Shown one piece after another: positions 43,990 to 52,417 of a stretch of 64,000 nucleotides of DNA; within the stretch, counting starts at the first letter, position 1, and every line of letters begins with the position of its first letter. The notes below the pieces were generated by a model that saw nothing but the letters and a program-made list of their open reading frames with translations, was not told where the DNA came from and ran no database searches. Position numbers and translations under genes: made by a program. The stretch is from Azophilus sp965220835 (GTDB lineage Bacteria; Pseudomonadota; Gammaproteobacteria; Pseudomonadales; Azotimanducaceae). The stretch is taken from contig OZ244842.1 in NCBI GenBank assembly GCA_965220835.1, positions 3,844,001 through 3,908,000 of the forward strand. Direction: 5' to 3'.

Positions 43990-45197
43990 TGGTAACGGTG
44001 TCCGGCAAGGACCAGCCCGGACTGATGGCGATGTTGACATCCCTGCTGGCGCGATATCAAGCGCAGGTGCTCGACATCGGCCAAGCCGTCATTCATGAAG
44101 AGCTGGCTCTGGGCTTGCTGGTGCATGTGCCCGAAGCCCAGGAAGCGGGCAAGCTGCGGGCGGCCCTTGAGGCGCTCGCTGCGCAATCGGGCGCCGTCGT
44201 TGAAGTCCGCTCAGTTGCCGCGGACGACTACGGCGAGTGGGCAGCAGGCTCGGGTCAACCGCGCCGCGTGATCACCCTGCTGATGCGCGGGGACACCACG
44301 GCGGTGTTCAATGCCGTCAGTTCACTCACCCGCCGGCACGGCCTCAACATCGATACCGTGCGGCGCTTGTCGGGCCGGCTGCCCCTTGACGAGGCGGCGG
44401 CGCCGAAGCGCCTTTGCGCTGAAATGCGCGTGCGCGGCGCCTTGGCCGAGCCCGATGCCCTGCACGCTGACCTGATGGCGGCGGCGGCGGAACTCGCCTT
44501 CGACTTCAGCTTGCACGAGGACACGGTCTTTCGCCGCAACCGGCGGCTGGTGGCCTTCGACATGGACTCGACCCTGATCGGCGTTGAGGTCATTGACGAA
44601 CTGGCCCGGCGGCAGGGCGTTGGCCGGGAAGTCAGCGCCATCACCCGCCGCGCCATGGCCGGGGAGATGGACTTCAAGGCCAGCTTCCGCGCCCGCACCG
44701 CCTTGCTGGCGGGCATGCCCGAGGCAACGCTGCATGAAGTGGCCGACAACGCGGCGCTCAATCCCGGGGCCGGCCGCCTGCTCAAGGCCTTGCGCCACTT
44801 CGGGTACCGGACGGCGATCCTGTCAGGCGGCTTCCAGTACGTTGGCGAACGGCTCCAAGCCCGCCTAGGCATCGACTACGTGTTTGCCAACGAACTCGAA
44901 GTCGAGGATGGCCTGGTCACCGGCCAGGTGCAGGGTGAGATCATCGACGCGGAGCGCAAGGCCGCGCTGCTGCGCCACATCGCGCAGCAGGAGGGCATTC
45001 GGTTGGCGCAGACCATCGCCATAGGCGACGGCGCCAACGACCTGCCCATGCTCAGCGCCGCCGGCCTTGGCGTCGCCTACCACGCCAAGCCAGTGGTGCG
45101 CCGCACCGCCAGCCATGCAATCTCCAACTTCGGGCTCGATTCGGTGCTCTACCTAATGGGCTTCAGCGACCGGGACATTGATCAGGCGCTGGCCTAG
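43971..45197 (+). CDS. serB: phosphoserine phosphatase
   Basis: The last step of serine biosynthesis. The 408-residue product has two N-terminal ACT-type domains (VSGKDQPGLMAMLTSLLARY; VITLLMRGDTTAVFNAVSSL) and a C-terminal HAD phosphatase with nucleophile in VAFDMDSTLIGVEVIDELAR, the ILSGGFQYVGERL motif and AIGDGANDLPML. This long two-ACT form is common in gammaproteobacteria and actinobacteria. The start is TTG 43971. Its stop overlaps the convergent AbgT stop. Confidence 0.94.
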   Translation: MAAEIALVTVSGKDQPGLMAMLTSLLARYQAQVLDIGQAVIHEELALGLLVHVPEAQEAGKLRAALEALAAQSGAVVEVRSVAADDYGEWAAGSGQPRRVITLLMRGDTTAVFNAVSSLTRRHGLNIDTVRRLSGRLPLDEAAAPKRLCAEMRVRGALAEPDALHADLMAAAAELAFDFSLHEDTVFRRNRRLVAFDMDSTLIGVEVIDELARRQGVGREVSAITRRAMAGEMDFKASFRARTALLAGMPEATLHEVADNAALNPGAGRLLKALRHFGYRTAILSGGFQYVGERLQARLGIDYVFANELEVEDGLVTGQVQGEIIDAERKAALLRHIAQQEGIRLAQTIAIGDGANDLPMLSAAGLGVAYHAKPVVRRTASHAISNFGLDSVLYLMGFSDRDIDQALA

Positions 45198-46726
45198 TAG
45201 CCGTAGCTGGCCTGCAGCCCCAAGGGCAGGCCAACCGCCCAATAGGCCAGCAGGAAGGCGGTCCAGGCGACCAGAAAGACGATCGCGTAGGGCAGCATCA
45301 TGGACAGCACGGTGCCGATGCCCGCGCCTTTCACGTAGCGCTGGCAAAAAACCACCACCAAGGGGAAGTAGGGCATGAGCGGCGTGATGATGTTGGTGGA
45401 TGAGTCGCCGACGCGATAGGCCGCTTGGGTGAGGTCCGGCGACAGGCCCAGCTGCATCAGCATGGGCACTAGGATCGGTGCCAGCAGCGCCCACTTCGCC
45501 GAGGCGGAGCCCACGAACAGGTTGATCACGCCGGTGATCAGGATCACGCCCACCACCGTGATGAAGGCCGGCAGCGCCGCCGCCTTGAGCAGCGCCGCAC
45601 CTTCCAGCGCAATCAGCGCGCCGAGGTTCGAGCGGGCGAACTCGGCGATGAACAGCGAGGCGAAGAACGCCATCACCAAGTAGTAAGCGAGGCCGTTCAT
45701 CGCTTGGGTCATGCCGGCGATGAGGTCTCGGTGTCCGGAGATGGTCTTGGCAACGTAGCCGAAGACGACGCCCGGAATCAGGAAGATGAGGAAGATGAGC
45801 GGCACGATGCTGCGCATCAGCGGCGCAGCGCCCACGGTGAGCTGGCCGTCGGCAGCCCGCCAAGCGGAGCCTTCCGGGATGACGCTGACGAACAGCGCAA
45901 CCAGCGACAGCGCCATCGCCGCCAAGGCCGCGATCAAGCCCCGGCGCTCGTCGGCAGTCAAGGGATCGAGCTCAGGCGCTTGGGCAAGGTCGCCGTCCAG
46001 CCGAGTTCCAGACAGGCGCGGCTCGATCACCCGGTCGGTCAGGTACCAGCCAAGCCCCACGATGAGCAGCGTGGAGGCGGACGTGAAGAACCAGTTGTTC
46101 AAGGGATTCAATTGGATGTCCGGATCGATGATCTGCGCCCCCGCCTGGGAGATGCCCTGCAGCATCGGGTCGAGCGCCGAAGGCACGAAATTGGCGCTAA
46201 AGCCCCCTGACACCCCGGCGAAGGCGGCGGCAATGCCAGCCAGCGGATGGCGCCCCGCCGCCTGGAAGATCACCGCGCCGAGCGGGATCACCAGCACGTA
46301 GCCGGCATCCACAGCGGTGTGGCTGATGATGGCGATCAGCAGCAGCATGGGCGTCACCAACGCCTTGGAGGTCAAGTTCATCAGCGCCTTCAAACCGGTG
46401 CGGATGAAGCCGGTGTGGTCGGCGACGCCAATGCCGAGCATGGCAAGCAGCACCACGCCCAAGGGATGAAAGCCGACGAAGGTGGCGACCATCCCCGACA
46501 GGAACTGCGTCAATTGGCCGGGGGTTGCCAAGTTGTGGATTTCCAAGGGTGCGCCCGTGCGCGGGTCAAGGTGCGAGTAGCTGAACTGCGCCAACACCGC
46601 CGAAAGAACCCAGACGGCGATCAGCAGGCCGAAAAACAGCACCGCCGGATCGGGCAGCCGGTTGCCCAGCGCCTCGATCCGATCGAGCAGCCGAACGACC
46701 CTGCCGGCTCGGTGGGCTTCGTTCAT
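45194..46726 (-). CDS. AbgT-family transporter
   Basis: A 510-residue inner-membrane protein of the AbgT family, whose members import p-aminobenzoyl-glutamate or export sulfonamides and folate intermediates (YdaH, MtrF). It has about nine helices and two hairpins. GNRLPDPAVLFFGLLIAVWV starts the first helix; AIISHTAVDAGYVLVIPLGA, AGVSGGFSANFVPSALDPML and GDSSTNIITPLMPYFPLVV are family signatures. The start is ATG 46726 with GGAGAAGGA just upstream. It converges on serB with overlapping stops. Confidence 0.9.
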   Translation of the reverse strand: MNEAHRAGRVVRLLDRIEALGNRLPDPAVLFFGLLIAVWVLSAVLAQFSYSHLDPRTGAPLEIHNLATPGQLTQFLSGMVATFVGFHPLGVVLLAMLGIGVADHTGFIRTGLKALMNLTSKALVTPMLLLIAIISHTAVDAGYVLVIPLGAVIFQAAGRHPLAGIAAAFAGVSGGFSANFVPSALDPMLQGISQAGAQIIDPDIQLNPLNNWFFTSASTLLIVGLGWYLTDRVIEPRLSGTRLDGDLAQAPELDPLTADERRGLIAALAAMALSLVALFVSVIPEGSAWRAADGQLTVGAAPLMRSIVPLIFLIFLIPGVVFGYVAKTISGHRDLIAGMTQAMNGLAYYLVMAFFASLFIAEFARSNLGALIALEGAALLKAAALPAFITVVGVILITGVINLFVGSASAKWALLAPILVPMLMQLGLSPDLTQAAYRVGDSSTNIITPLMPYFPLVVVFCQRYVKGAGIGTVLSMMLPYAIVFLVAWTAFLLAYWAVGLPLGLQASYGY

Positions 46727-47227
46727 TCCTTCTCCGGTCCAGTCGTCTGCATTTTGGCGACACCAAACGTTTGGGGCCGGGAGAATAAGCGGGGAAGCTA
46801 CCGCACGGCAAACGCACGACGCAGCGGCTCGGTTGTCCGGTTCGAACGCATGACGCCGCAGATCGTGCGGGACAGGGAGCGTCTGCACGCCGCGAAGGGC
46901 GCGCAGCGACCGCAGCTAGGCGGTGGAAAGGTGCCGACCCCCGGATCGGGAAACCGGACAGTTCATTTGTTCTAAAAGGCGGACAAGTCCATTTGTTGCC
47001 AACAATGCCAGTAGAGAAAGTTGACTCCTCGGGTGCATTGTGAGAAAAGGAATGCACGCAAAGGAGCGCGGACAGCCCGTCAATGCCGGGTTGCCCGCCA
47101 AATACAAAAGCCATTTAGGGCGGGGAGTCATGACCTTGCCCGGTGAATAGGCGGGAAGTCCTACTGTTCGCGTGACTTTGCGTAGGCCCGGTGCCATCCG
47201 GGAAGCAAAAAACGCAAAGGAGCGAAC
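46727..47227. other. intergenic region of about 500 bases with several short repeats
   Basis: No convincing gene is present. It holds a direct repeat of GGACA followed by TTCATTTGTT or GTCCATTTGTT (46956-46971 and 46981-46997), a 7-base inverted repeat GTGCATT/AATGCAC around 47033-47057, and two copies of ACGCAAAGGAGCG (47056-47068 and 47212-47224), the second being the ribosome site of the next gene. Composition is less GC-rich than the neighbours, consistent with acquired or decayed sequence. Confidence 0.6.
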
Positions 47228-47644
47228 GTGAATAAATCAGCAATCTTCTTGCTGGGCGGGGCGTTGTTGAGTGCGCCGCTGGGCTTGGCATATGATCAGG
47301 AAGAGGAGGAAGTGGAGGAAGTGGTGGTGACGGCACCGCGCTTGCCTTCGGGCTCAATGCCGAGCATTCTAGCTCCCAACCTTCCTCTTGTGGGTCCCCA
47401 TGGTGATGAACTTAGATACTTTCGAGAGCGCGGAGAACGGAGCGCTGAGACAATCTCTGCAGCCTGCGAAACAGCTAAGCAGGATGCCATGGCAAGGGGG
47501 GCGGGAGGAAGCATTTTTGCCGGGGTAGCAATCGCTTGCCGCCACATCAAAAATGATAAAGCCAATGCGGCTTGTCAGATGGCGGTGGCCTTTGCGGCCG
47601 GCGTTTGCTTGTTCGGTTCACCGGGGGGATCAAACAACGATTAG
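47228..47644 (+). CDS. secreted protein with TonB-box-like motif and four cysteines, unknown function
   Basis: I do not recognise a family. The 138-residue product has a signal peptide (residues 1-21, LLGGALLSAPLGLA), then an acidic stretch and EEVVVTAPRLP (31-40), which resembles the N-terminal TonB box/plug entry of TonB-dependent receptors, though no barrel follows. The C-terminal half is Gly/Ala-rich with Cys80, Cys104, Cys116 and Cys127, able to form two disulfides. GTG 47228 has AAAGGAG at six bases. A two-helix membrane protein and an outer-membrane barrel follow on the same strand. Confidence 0.7.
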   Translation: MNKSAIFLLGGALLSAPLGLAYDQEEEEVEEVVVTAPRLPSGSMPSILAPNLPLVGPHGDELRYFRERGERSAETISAACETAKQDAMARGAGGSIFAGVAIACRHIKNDKANAACQMAVAFAAGVCLFGSPGGSNND

Positions 47645-47653
47645 GAGACGCAT

Positions 47654-47863
47654 GTGATTACCGAAGTTGCAAAGGCTGTTTGGGGACACCGCGACACCCT
47701 TCTATGGGTAGGATTTCCGGCTCTCGTTATGGCATTTGTTCTGGATCCTCCGATGTTCGAGTATTTGGCTTGGTGGGCTTGGTTTGCGTTTATGATTTTG
47801 CTCTTCATGAGTGTAGAGGAAACCATCAAGCTGATTCGGAAAAGGCGCCGGGGCAAAGGCTGA
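47654..47863 (+). CDS. small two-helix membrane protein, unknown function
   Basis: A 69-residue protein with two hydrophobic segments (LLWVGFPALVMAFVLD and FEYLAWWAWFAFMILLFMSV), a short loop, and a basic tail (KLIRKRRRGKG), so both ends are probably cytoplasmic. GTG 47654 has GGAG eight bases upstream. It lies nine bases after the secreted Cys protein and touches the barrel gene, so the three are probably one operon. An immunity or accessory role is only a guess from position and size. Confidence 0.65.
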   Translation: MITEVAKAVWGHRDTLLWVGFPALVMAFVLDPPMFEYLAWWAWFAFMILLFMSVEETIKLIRKRRRGKG

Positions 47864-48498
47864 TTCGGACCTTTCACCGACGCTTGATGTTGATCGCAGC
47901 CACCATTGCTCCCTCGGTTGGCGAAGCCGAACCATTTGACCGGTTCTACGGCGCGCTCGGTGTCAGCTTTGTCGAATCCGCCGATGCCTCAAGCGAAATC
48001 TCCCAAGAGAGCGAGGGTGCGTCCGCCCACCTCTCCCTTGGCCGGTACCTATCGGATAGGGATCGGATGTCCCTCGATGTTTCGTACGCCAAGTTCGACT
48101 CTTCGAGCGAGTACTTTGCGCCCATCCGGCAAGTGCACAGCTCCCGCGTTGTTTCGTTGGGTGCCGCCCTCAACGCCTACCGAACCTTTTTCCGGCGCGG
48201 CAAACTGTCCTTCTACGCCGGGGCGGGCGCTGGCCTGACGGATGCGAAGATACGCCAGGACTTCACCTACGCGGGGCCTGATCTGTCCGTCTCCGTGAAG
48301 GATTCCTACCGCCGGTTCAGCTACAACTTCTCGTTGAACGGCAGTTACCGACTGACCCCGAGGTTGGCGCTTGATGCCGGCTATCGGGTCAACAAAACCA
48401 CCGGCAACCAGAACGCCACGCAGTACACCGCAAGCCTGTCGATAAGGTTGTCCATGGCACCCCAAAGCATACCCAAAGACCGTCCGGCACCTCGGTAG
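47860..48498 (+). CDS. outer-membrane beta-barrel protein
   Basis: A small porin-like barrel of about 200 residues. After the signal (RRLMLIAATIAPSVGEA) come alternating amphipathic strands with aromatic ends: FYGALGVSF, SAHLSLGRYL, MSLDVSYAKF, VVSLGAALNAYRTF, KLSFYAGAGAG, FSYNFSLNGSYRL, RLALDAGYRV and YTASLSIRL. About eight strands fit an OmpA/OmpW-like fold. A CTG at 47860 overlapping the previous stop (CTGA) gives a signal peptide with a proper basic N-region; ATG 47887 would leave it without one. Function unknown. Confidence 0.72.
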   Translation: MIRTFHRRLMLIAATIAPSVGEAEPFDRFYGALGVSFVESADASSEISQESEGASAHLSLGRYLSDRDRMSLDVSYAKFDSSSEYFAPIRQVHSSRVVSLGAALNAYRTFFRRGKLSFYAGAGAGLTDAKIRQDFTYAGPDLSVSVKDSYRRFSYNFSLNGSYRLTPRLALDAGYRVNKTTGNQNATQYTASLSIRLSMAPQSIPKDRPAPR

Positions 48499-48586
48499 CC
48501 GGTGGTCGTCCCGGCGAATTTGCCGCCACCATCGGCTCGGCCAAACCTTGGGACAACGCCCACCCCCTGCCTTTGCCACACGGTGC

Positions 48587-48592
48587 TATCAT
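48587..48592 (+). promoter_or_regulatory. -10 element six bases before the efp start
   Basis: TATCAT at 48587-48592 would start transcription at or next to the ATG (48599), implying a leaderless or nearly leaderless efp message. There is no obvious -35. Confidence 0.3.
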
Positions 48593-48598
48593 TCGCCG

Positions 48599-49165
48599 AT
48601 GGCCCGTTATGCCACCAACGAATTTCGCGCTGGCCTCAAGGTGCTGCTGGAGGGGGATCCCTGCTCGATCCTGGAGAACGAGTTCGTCAAGCCCGGCAAG
48701 GGGCAGGCCTTCAATCGCGTTAAGTTCCGCAACCTTAAGTCGGGGCGGGTCTGGGAGCGCACCTTCAAGTCGGGCGAGTCCATCGAAGCGGCCGACGTGA
48801 TGGAGCTTTCCATGGAGTACCTGTACAGCGATGGCGAGTTCCACCACTTCATGAAAACCGACGGCAGCTACGAACAAGCCGCCGCTTCGGAGGCGGCGGT
48901 GGCCGAAGCCCTACCTTGGATCAAGGAGCAGGATGTCTGCCAAGTGACGCTGTGGAACGATGATCCCATTTCCGTCACGGCGCCCAACTTCGTGACGCTG
49001 GAAGTGACGGAAACGGACCCAGGCCTTAAGGGCGACACGGCCGCCGGCGGCACCAAGCCCGCCACGCTGTCCACCGGCACGGTGATCCGAGTGCCCCTGT
49101 TCATCAACATCGGCGACGTGCTCAAGATCGACACCCGCAGCGGCGAGTACGTCAGCCGGGCCTAG
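48599..49165 (+). CDS. efp: elongation factor P
   Basis: A 188-residue factor that rescues ribosomes stalled at polyproline. The KOW-like domain I has the modification loop VKPGKGQAF with Lys34, the residue beta-lysylated by EpmA. Domains II and III follow, ending TRSGEYVSRA as in E. coli. Its modifying enzyme is encoded 15 bases downstream, so they form an operon. Repeat insertions rich in Pro in this genome (for example in QueG) make EF-P activity relevant. Confidence 0.97.
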   Translation: MARYATNEFRAGLKVLLEGDPCSILENEFVKPGKGQAFNRVKFRNLKSGRVWERTFKSGESIEAADVMELSMEYLYSDGEFHHFMKTDGSYEQAAASEAAVAEALPWIKEQDVCQVTLWNDDPISVTAPNFVTLEVTETDPGLKGDTAAGGTKPATLSTGTVIRVPLFINIGDVLKIDTRSGEYVSRA

Positions 49166-49180
49166 CATCCCGCTTCGCCC

Positions 49181-50035
49181 TTGAGCCTGAATGACGACTG
49201 GCGCCCCACCTGCTCGGTAGTCGCGCTGCGGGCACGCGCTGAGCTGTTGGCCCAGATTCGCGCCTTCTTTGCCGAAATCGACGTGATTGAAGTGCAGACG
49301 CCCACCTTGGGCCGCACTTCGGTCACGGAGCCGCAGATCGAAAGCCTGCGCACCTACGGCGGCGCTTTCCTGCAAACCTCCCCAGAACACTACATGAAGC
49401 GCTTGCTGGCGGCGGGTGCGCCATCCCTCTACCAGCTCGGCCCGGTGTACCGGGCGGGGGAATCCGGGCGCCTGCATCAGGAGGAGTTCACGATGCTGGA
49501 ATGGTATCGGCTCGGCTTCGACGACCAGGCGCTGATGGCGGAGGTGTCAGACTTGATCGACCGCCTGCTTGAGCCCATGTCCTATGAACGGACCACTTAC
49601 GAAACCTTGGTCGGCACGGTTCACGGCGAGTCAGCGGAGTTGGATCTGGCCTATGCGCAAGCCGTTGCAGCCTTGGGTCCAGGGCGCTGCTTCGTCACCG
49701 ACTTCCCGGCCAGTCAGGCGGCTTTGGCCCGGGTCCACGGCGATGGTGCCGATGCCCGTGCGGCGCGCTTTGAACTCATCATCGATGGCGTGGAAGTGGC
49801 CAACGGCTACCATGAACTGACGGATGCAGCCGAGCTGGCCGCCCGCATGGCGCGGGACAATCAGCAACGCCTTGCTGCAGGGCGCGAGCCCCTGGCCCCC
49901 GACCAGCGTCTGTTGGCCGCCATGCACGCCGGCCTGCCGGACTGCGCAGGCGTGGCCATCGGCGTGGACCGCTTGGTCATGCTGGCCGTGGGCGCTTCAA
50001 GCCTCGCTGAAGTAGTGCCCTTTGCTGACCGCTGA
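49181..50035 (+). CDS. epmA: EF-P--(R)-beta-lysine ligase
   Basis: A 284-residue class II lysyl-tRNA-synthetase paralogue without the anticodon-binding domain. Motif 1 is around EIDVIEVQTPTLGRTSVTEP, motif 2 is YRAGESGRLHQEEFTMLEWY, and motif 3 is GVAIGVDRLVMLAVG. It attaches beta-lysine to Lys34 of EF-P. The start is TTG 49181. The aminomutase EpmB, which supplies beta-lysine, is not in the window. Confidence 0.95.
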   Translation: MSLNDDWRPTCSVVALRARAELLAQIRAFFAEIDVIEVQTPTLGRTSVTEPQIESLRTYGGAFLQTSPEHYMKRLLAAGAPSLYQLGPVYRAGESGRLHQEEFTMLEWYRLGFDDQALMAEVSDLIDRLLEPMSYERTTYETLVGTVHGESAELDLAYAQAVAALGPGRCFVTDFPASQAALARVHGDGADARAARFELIIDGVEVANGYHELTDAAELAARMARDNQQRLAAGREPLAPDQRLLAAMHAGLPDCAGVAIGVDRLVMLAVGASSLAEVVPFADR

Positions 50036-50133
50036 CTCAGTCATGCAATCGCGGAATAAGGTTGTCACAACTGGCAACTCTTGTGCCTAGCAACCGCCCA
50101 CCCTGCGTTCTTAAGGCATCGCTTTGTTGGAAC

Positions 50134-50961
50134 TTACGCCTGTACCCAACGACCGATGGGCATTCCCATGCGGACCCTTTGGCCGGTCTTGAGGGCATCC
50201 AGCTCACAGACCTTGGGTGGGCAGCAGACAATCACCGTTGAGCCGAGCAGAAAGCGCCCCAGTTCCGCGCCGCGCTCCAGCGGTGTGCCGGGGCTGAACG
50301 TCTCGGCGCGGCGATAGGGGGACCGCGGCCCCGGCCAAGGCGTGGCGATGCTGGCCACGATCAAGGCGCCCACTAGCACCACCAGCAGGTCGCCTACGCC
50401 GGTGCGCAGGCGGCAAACCAGCCGCTCGTTGCGGCAGAACAGGCCCTCCACGGCGTTTTCCGTGGCGGCGTTGACGGAAAACAGGGCGCCCGGAATGGCC
50501 CGCGCGCCGGTGAGCTCGCCGGTGGCGGGCGCATGGACCCGGTGGTAGTCCCGAGGGGCGAGATAAATGGTGGCGAATTGGCCGCCGTCGAAGCCCTCGC
50601 CCAGTTCGTGGGCCAGGCTCCGCAAGGAGTATCGCCAGCCCTTGGCCTGCAGCATGCGCCCGTCTTCAATGCGGCCGCTTTGGCTGATGGTGCCGTCGGC
50701 TGGGCAGCAGATGGCGCTCTCATCGTCCGGCAGGGCGCGCGCGCCCGGCTTCAGCTCTCGGGTGAAGAAGTCGTTGAACGAAAGGTAGTCTGCGAGGTTG
50801 CCGCGTGCCGCCTCGGTCAGGTCAACTTGGTAGGCGGCCGCGAAAGCGCGCATCAACGGCATTTTGAGCCAAGGTGCACTGGCGCTGCCCAGCCAACCGG
50901 CGGCCCGGCTTAAGCCCTGCTGCGGCAGCAACCGCTGCACGGCGGCGAAAACCTCATCCAC
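50134..50961 (-). CDS. psd: phosphatidylserine decarboxylase proenzyme
   Basis: Makes phosphatidylethanolamine at the inner membrane. The 275-residue proenzyme is self-cleaved at the Ser of the LGST motif (GRFLLGSTVIVCC), which becomes the pyruvoyl group. CPADGTISQSGRIEDG and YLAPRDYHRVHAPATG match the family. The start is GTG 50961 with GGAG at eight bases; it overlaps the sulfurtransferase stop by eight bases, so the two are coupled. Confidence 0.95.
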   Translation of the reverse strand: MDEVFAAVQRLLPQQGLSRAAGWLGSASAPWLKMPLMRAFAAAYQVDLTEAARGNLADYLSFNDFFTRELKPGARALPDDESAICCPADGTISQSGRIEDGRMLQAKGWRYSLRSLAHELGEGFDGGQFATIYLAPRDYHRVHAPATGELTGARAIPGALFSVNAATENAVEGLFCRNERLVCRLRTGVGDLLVVLVGALIVASIATPWPGPRSPYRRAETFSPGTPLERGAELGRFLLGSTVIVCCPPKVCELDALKTGQRVRMGMPIGRWVQA

Positions 50962-51775
50962 GGGCAGTCTCCGGCCCTCCCGTGGCCACGGGCAGGTCGT
51001 CTCGATTGCCCCACTCCGACCAGGAGCCGTGGTAGGCGCGAATGCGCGGAAACCCCAGCAAGCGGCCAACCAAGTAGGACAGCCCCGACCGGTGGTGGGT
51101 CTGGCAGTGGGTGATGATGGACTTGCTGGCAACGATGCCATGACCACGCAGCAGCGCCTCAAGATTTGGCGTCAAGCGCTGATGGTCGTGGGGATTCTTG
51201 AGGTCCAGCCAGTCGACATGCACGGCACCCGGCACATGGCCGGCGCGCTGGGCCGCTCGGCGTTCGCCGCGATATTCGGCCAGCGAGCGGACATCCCAAA
51301 TCACTTGCTCAGGGTCGTCAATGGCGCGCAGCACGTCCTCCGCCTCCGCCACTGGTGACGGGTCAATGTCCAGCGCCACTGACGTGGGGCTTGGTTGCCG
51401 CCCAGCGCCCTGCTCCAAGGGCCGGCCTGCCGCCACCCAAGCCTGAATGCCGCCATTGAGATAGCGCCAGCGCCGATGGCCGATGACGTCCAGCGTCCAC
51501 AGAAAGCGGCCTGCCCAGCCGCCGCCTTCGTCGTCATAGGCGACGATGTCAAGGCCCGGCTGATAGCCTAGGCGCCCAAACAGGGCATTCAAGCGTCCCA
51601 AGTCGGGCAGCCGCCCGGTGGCGGGGGCCACGCCGCCGACCAACTCCGCCGGCGACACGTGCACGGAACCCGGAATGTGCCCGGCGGCGAAAGCCGGCGC
51701 CTCGACCACATACACCAGCAAGGGGCTTGAATTCGGCTCAAAGGCCGCGGCTTCCACTAAGCCAGCGTCGTCCAT
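50954..51775 (-). CDS. rhodanese-type sulfurtransferase
   Basis: A 273-residue two-domain rhodanese, thiosulfate or 3-mercaptopyruvate sulfurtransferase. The inactive first domain contains HIPGSVHVSP and YDDEGGGWAGRFLW; the active Cys is in ITHCQTHHRSGLSYLV in the second. The active loop CQTHHR is neither CRKGVT nor CGSGVT, so the substrate is undetermined. It is the upstream partner of psd, an order also found in pseudomonads. Confidence 0.9.
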   Translation of the reverse strand: MDDAGLVEAAAFEPNSSPLLVYVVEAPAFAAGHIPGSVHVSPAELVGGVAPATGRLPDLGRLNALFGRLGYQPGLDIVAYDDEGGGWAGRFLWTLDVIGHRRWRYLNGGIQAWVAAGRPLEQGAGRQPSPTSVALDIDPSPVAEAEDVLRAIDDPEQVIWDVRSLAEYRGERRAAQRAGHVPGAVHVDWLDLKNPHDHQRLTPNLEALLRGHGIVASKSIITHCQTHHRSGLSYLVGRLLGFPRIRAYHGSWSEWGNRDDLPVATGGPETARG

Positions 51776-51876
51776 GTCGCTAATGGGGCTGCCCCATAGT
51801 CCATAAAGCGGCTAATGGTACAGGCTAAACGCCTTTTTGGAGTATTCTCGCCGGCCACCCACTAGGCGAAAGAGCC

Positions 51877-52413
51877 GTGAGCGCACGCTTGATATGGATC
51901 GATTTGGAGATGACGGGGCTTGACCCGGAGCGGGACGTCATTCTCGAAATCGCCACCATCATCACGGATGGTGTTCTGCGTGAAGTGGCCGTGGGGCCGG
52001 AATTGGCCGTTGCGGCATCCGCAGCGCAACTCCAAGCCATGGACGAATGGAATCAGACCCACCACGGTGCCTCCGGCCTGATCGACCGGGTGCGCCGCAG
52101 CCCCCATGCCGTGGCCGATGCGGAGCGCTTGACCTTGGACTTCCTCAAGCAGCACGTCGCTGCTGACGCTGCGCCGCTGTGCGGCAACACCATCTGGCAG
52201 GACCGCCGCTTCCTCGCCCGCCACATGCCGGCGCTGGAGGCCCACCTGCATTACCGCAACATCGATGTGAGCAGCATCAAGGAGTTGGCCCGCCGCTGGC
52301 GCCCCGACTTGGCGGCAGGCTTCACCAAGCAAAACGCCCACCGGGCGCTGGCCGACATTCGGGAGTCCATCGCCGAGCTGGCTTACTACCGAGAGCATTT
52401 CTTTCGCCTGTGA
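51877..52413 (+). CDS. orn: oligoribonuclease
   Basis: A 178-residue DEDDh 3'-5' exoribonuclease that finishes degradation of short RNAs and pGpG. Asp-Glu in LIWIDLEMTGLDPERD, Asp in GNTIWQDRRFL and His-Asp in NAHRALADIRESI complete the active site. The start is GTG 51877. Convergent with queG at a four-base gap, as in many gammaproteobacteria. rsgA, the common neighbour, is absent. Confidence 0.97.
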   Translation: MSARLIWIDLEMTGLDPERDVILEIATIITDGVLREVAVGPELAVAASAAQLQAMDEWNQTHHGASGLIDRVRRSPHAVADAERLTLDFLKQHVAADAAPLCGNTIWQDRRFLARHMPALEAHLHYRNIDVSSIKELARRWRPDLAAGFTKQNAHRALADIRESIAELAYYREHFFRL

Positions 52414-52417
52414 GCGC

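Noticed and set aside
46800..46880. tRNA-like segment around GGTTCGAACGC
   Set aside because: A T-loop-like string is present, but no acceptor, D or anticodon stem can be folded around it.
47056..47152. Short frame MHAKERGQPV as a small gene
   Set aside because: The ribosome-binding bases abut the start directly and there is no homology; it is better explained as part of duplicated leader sequence.
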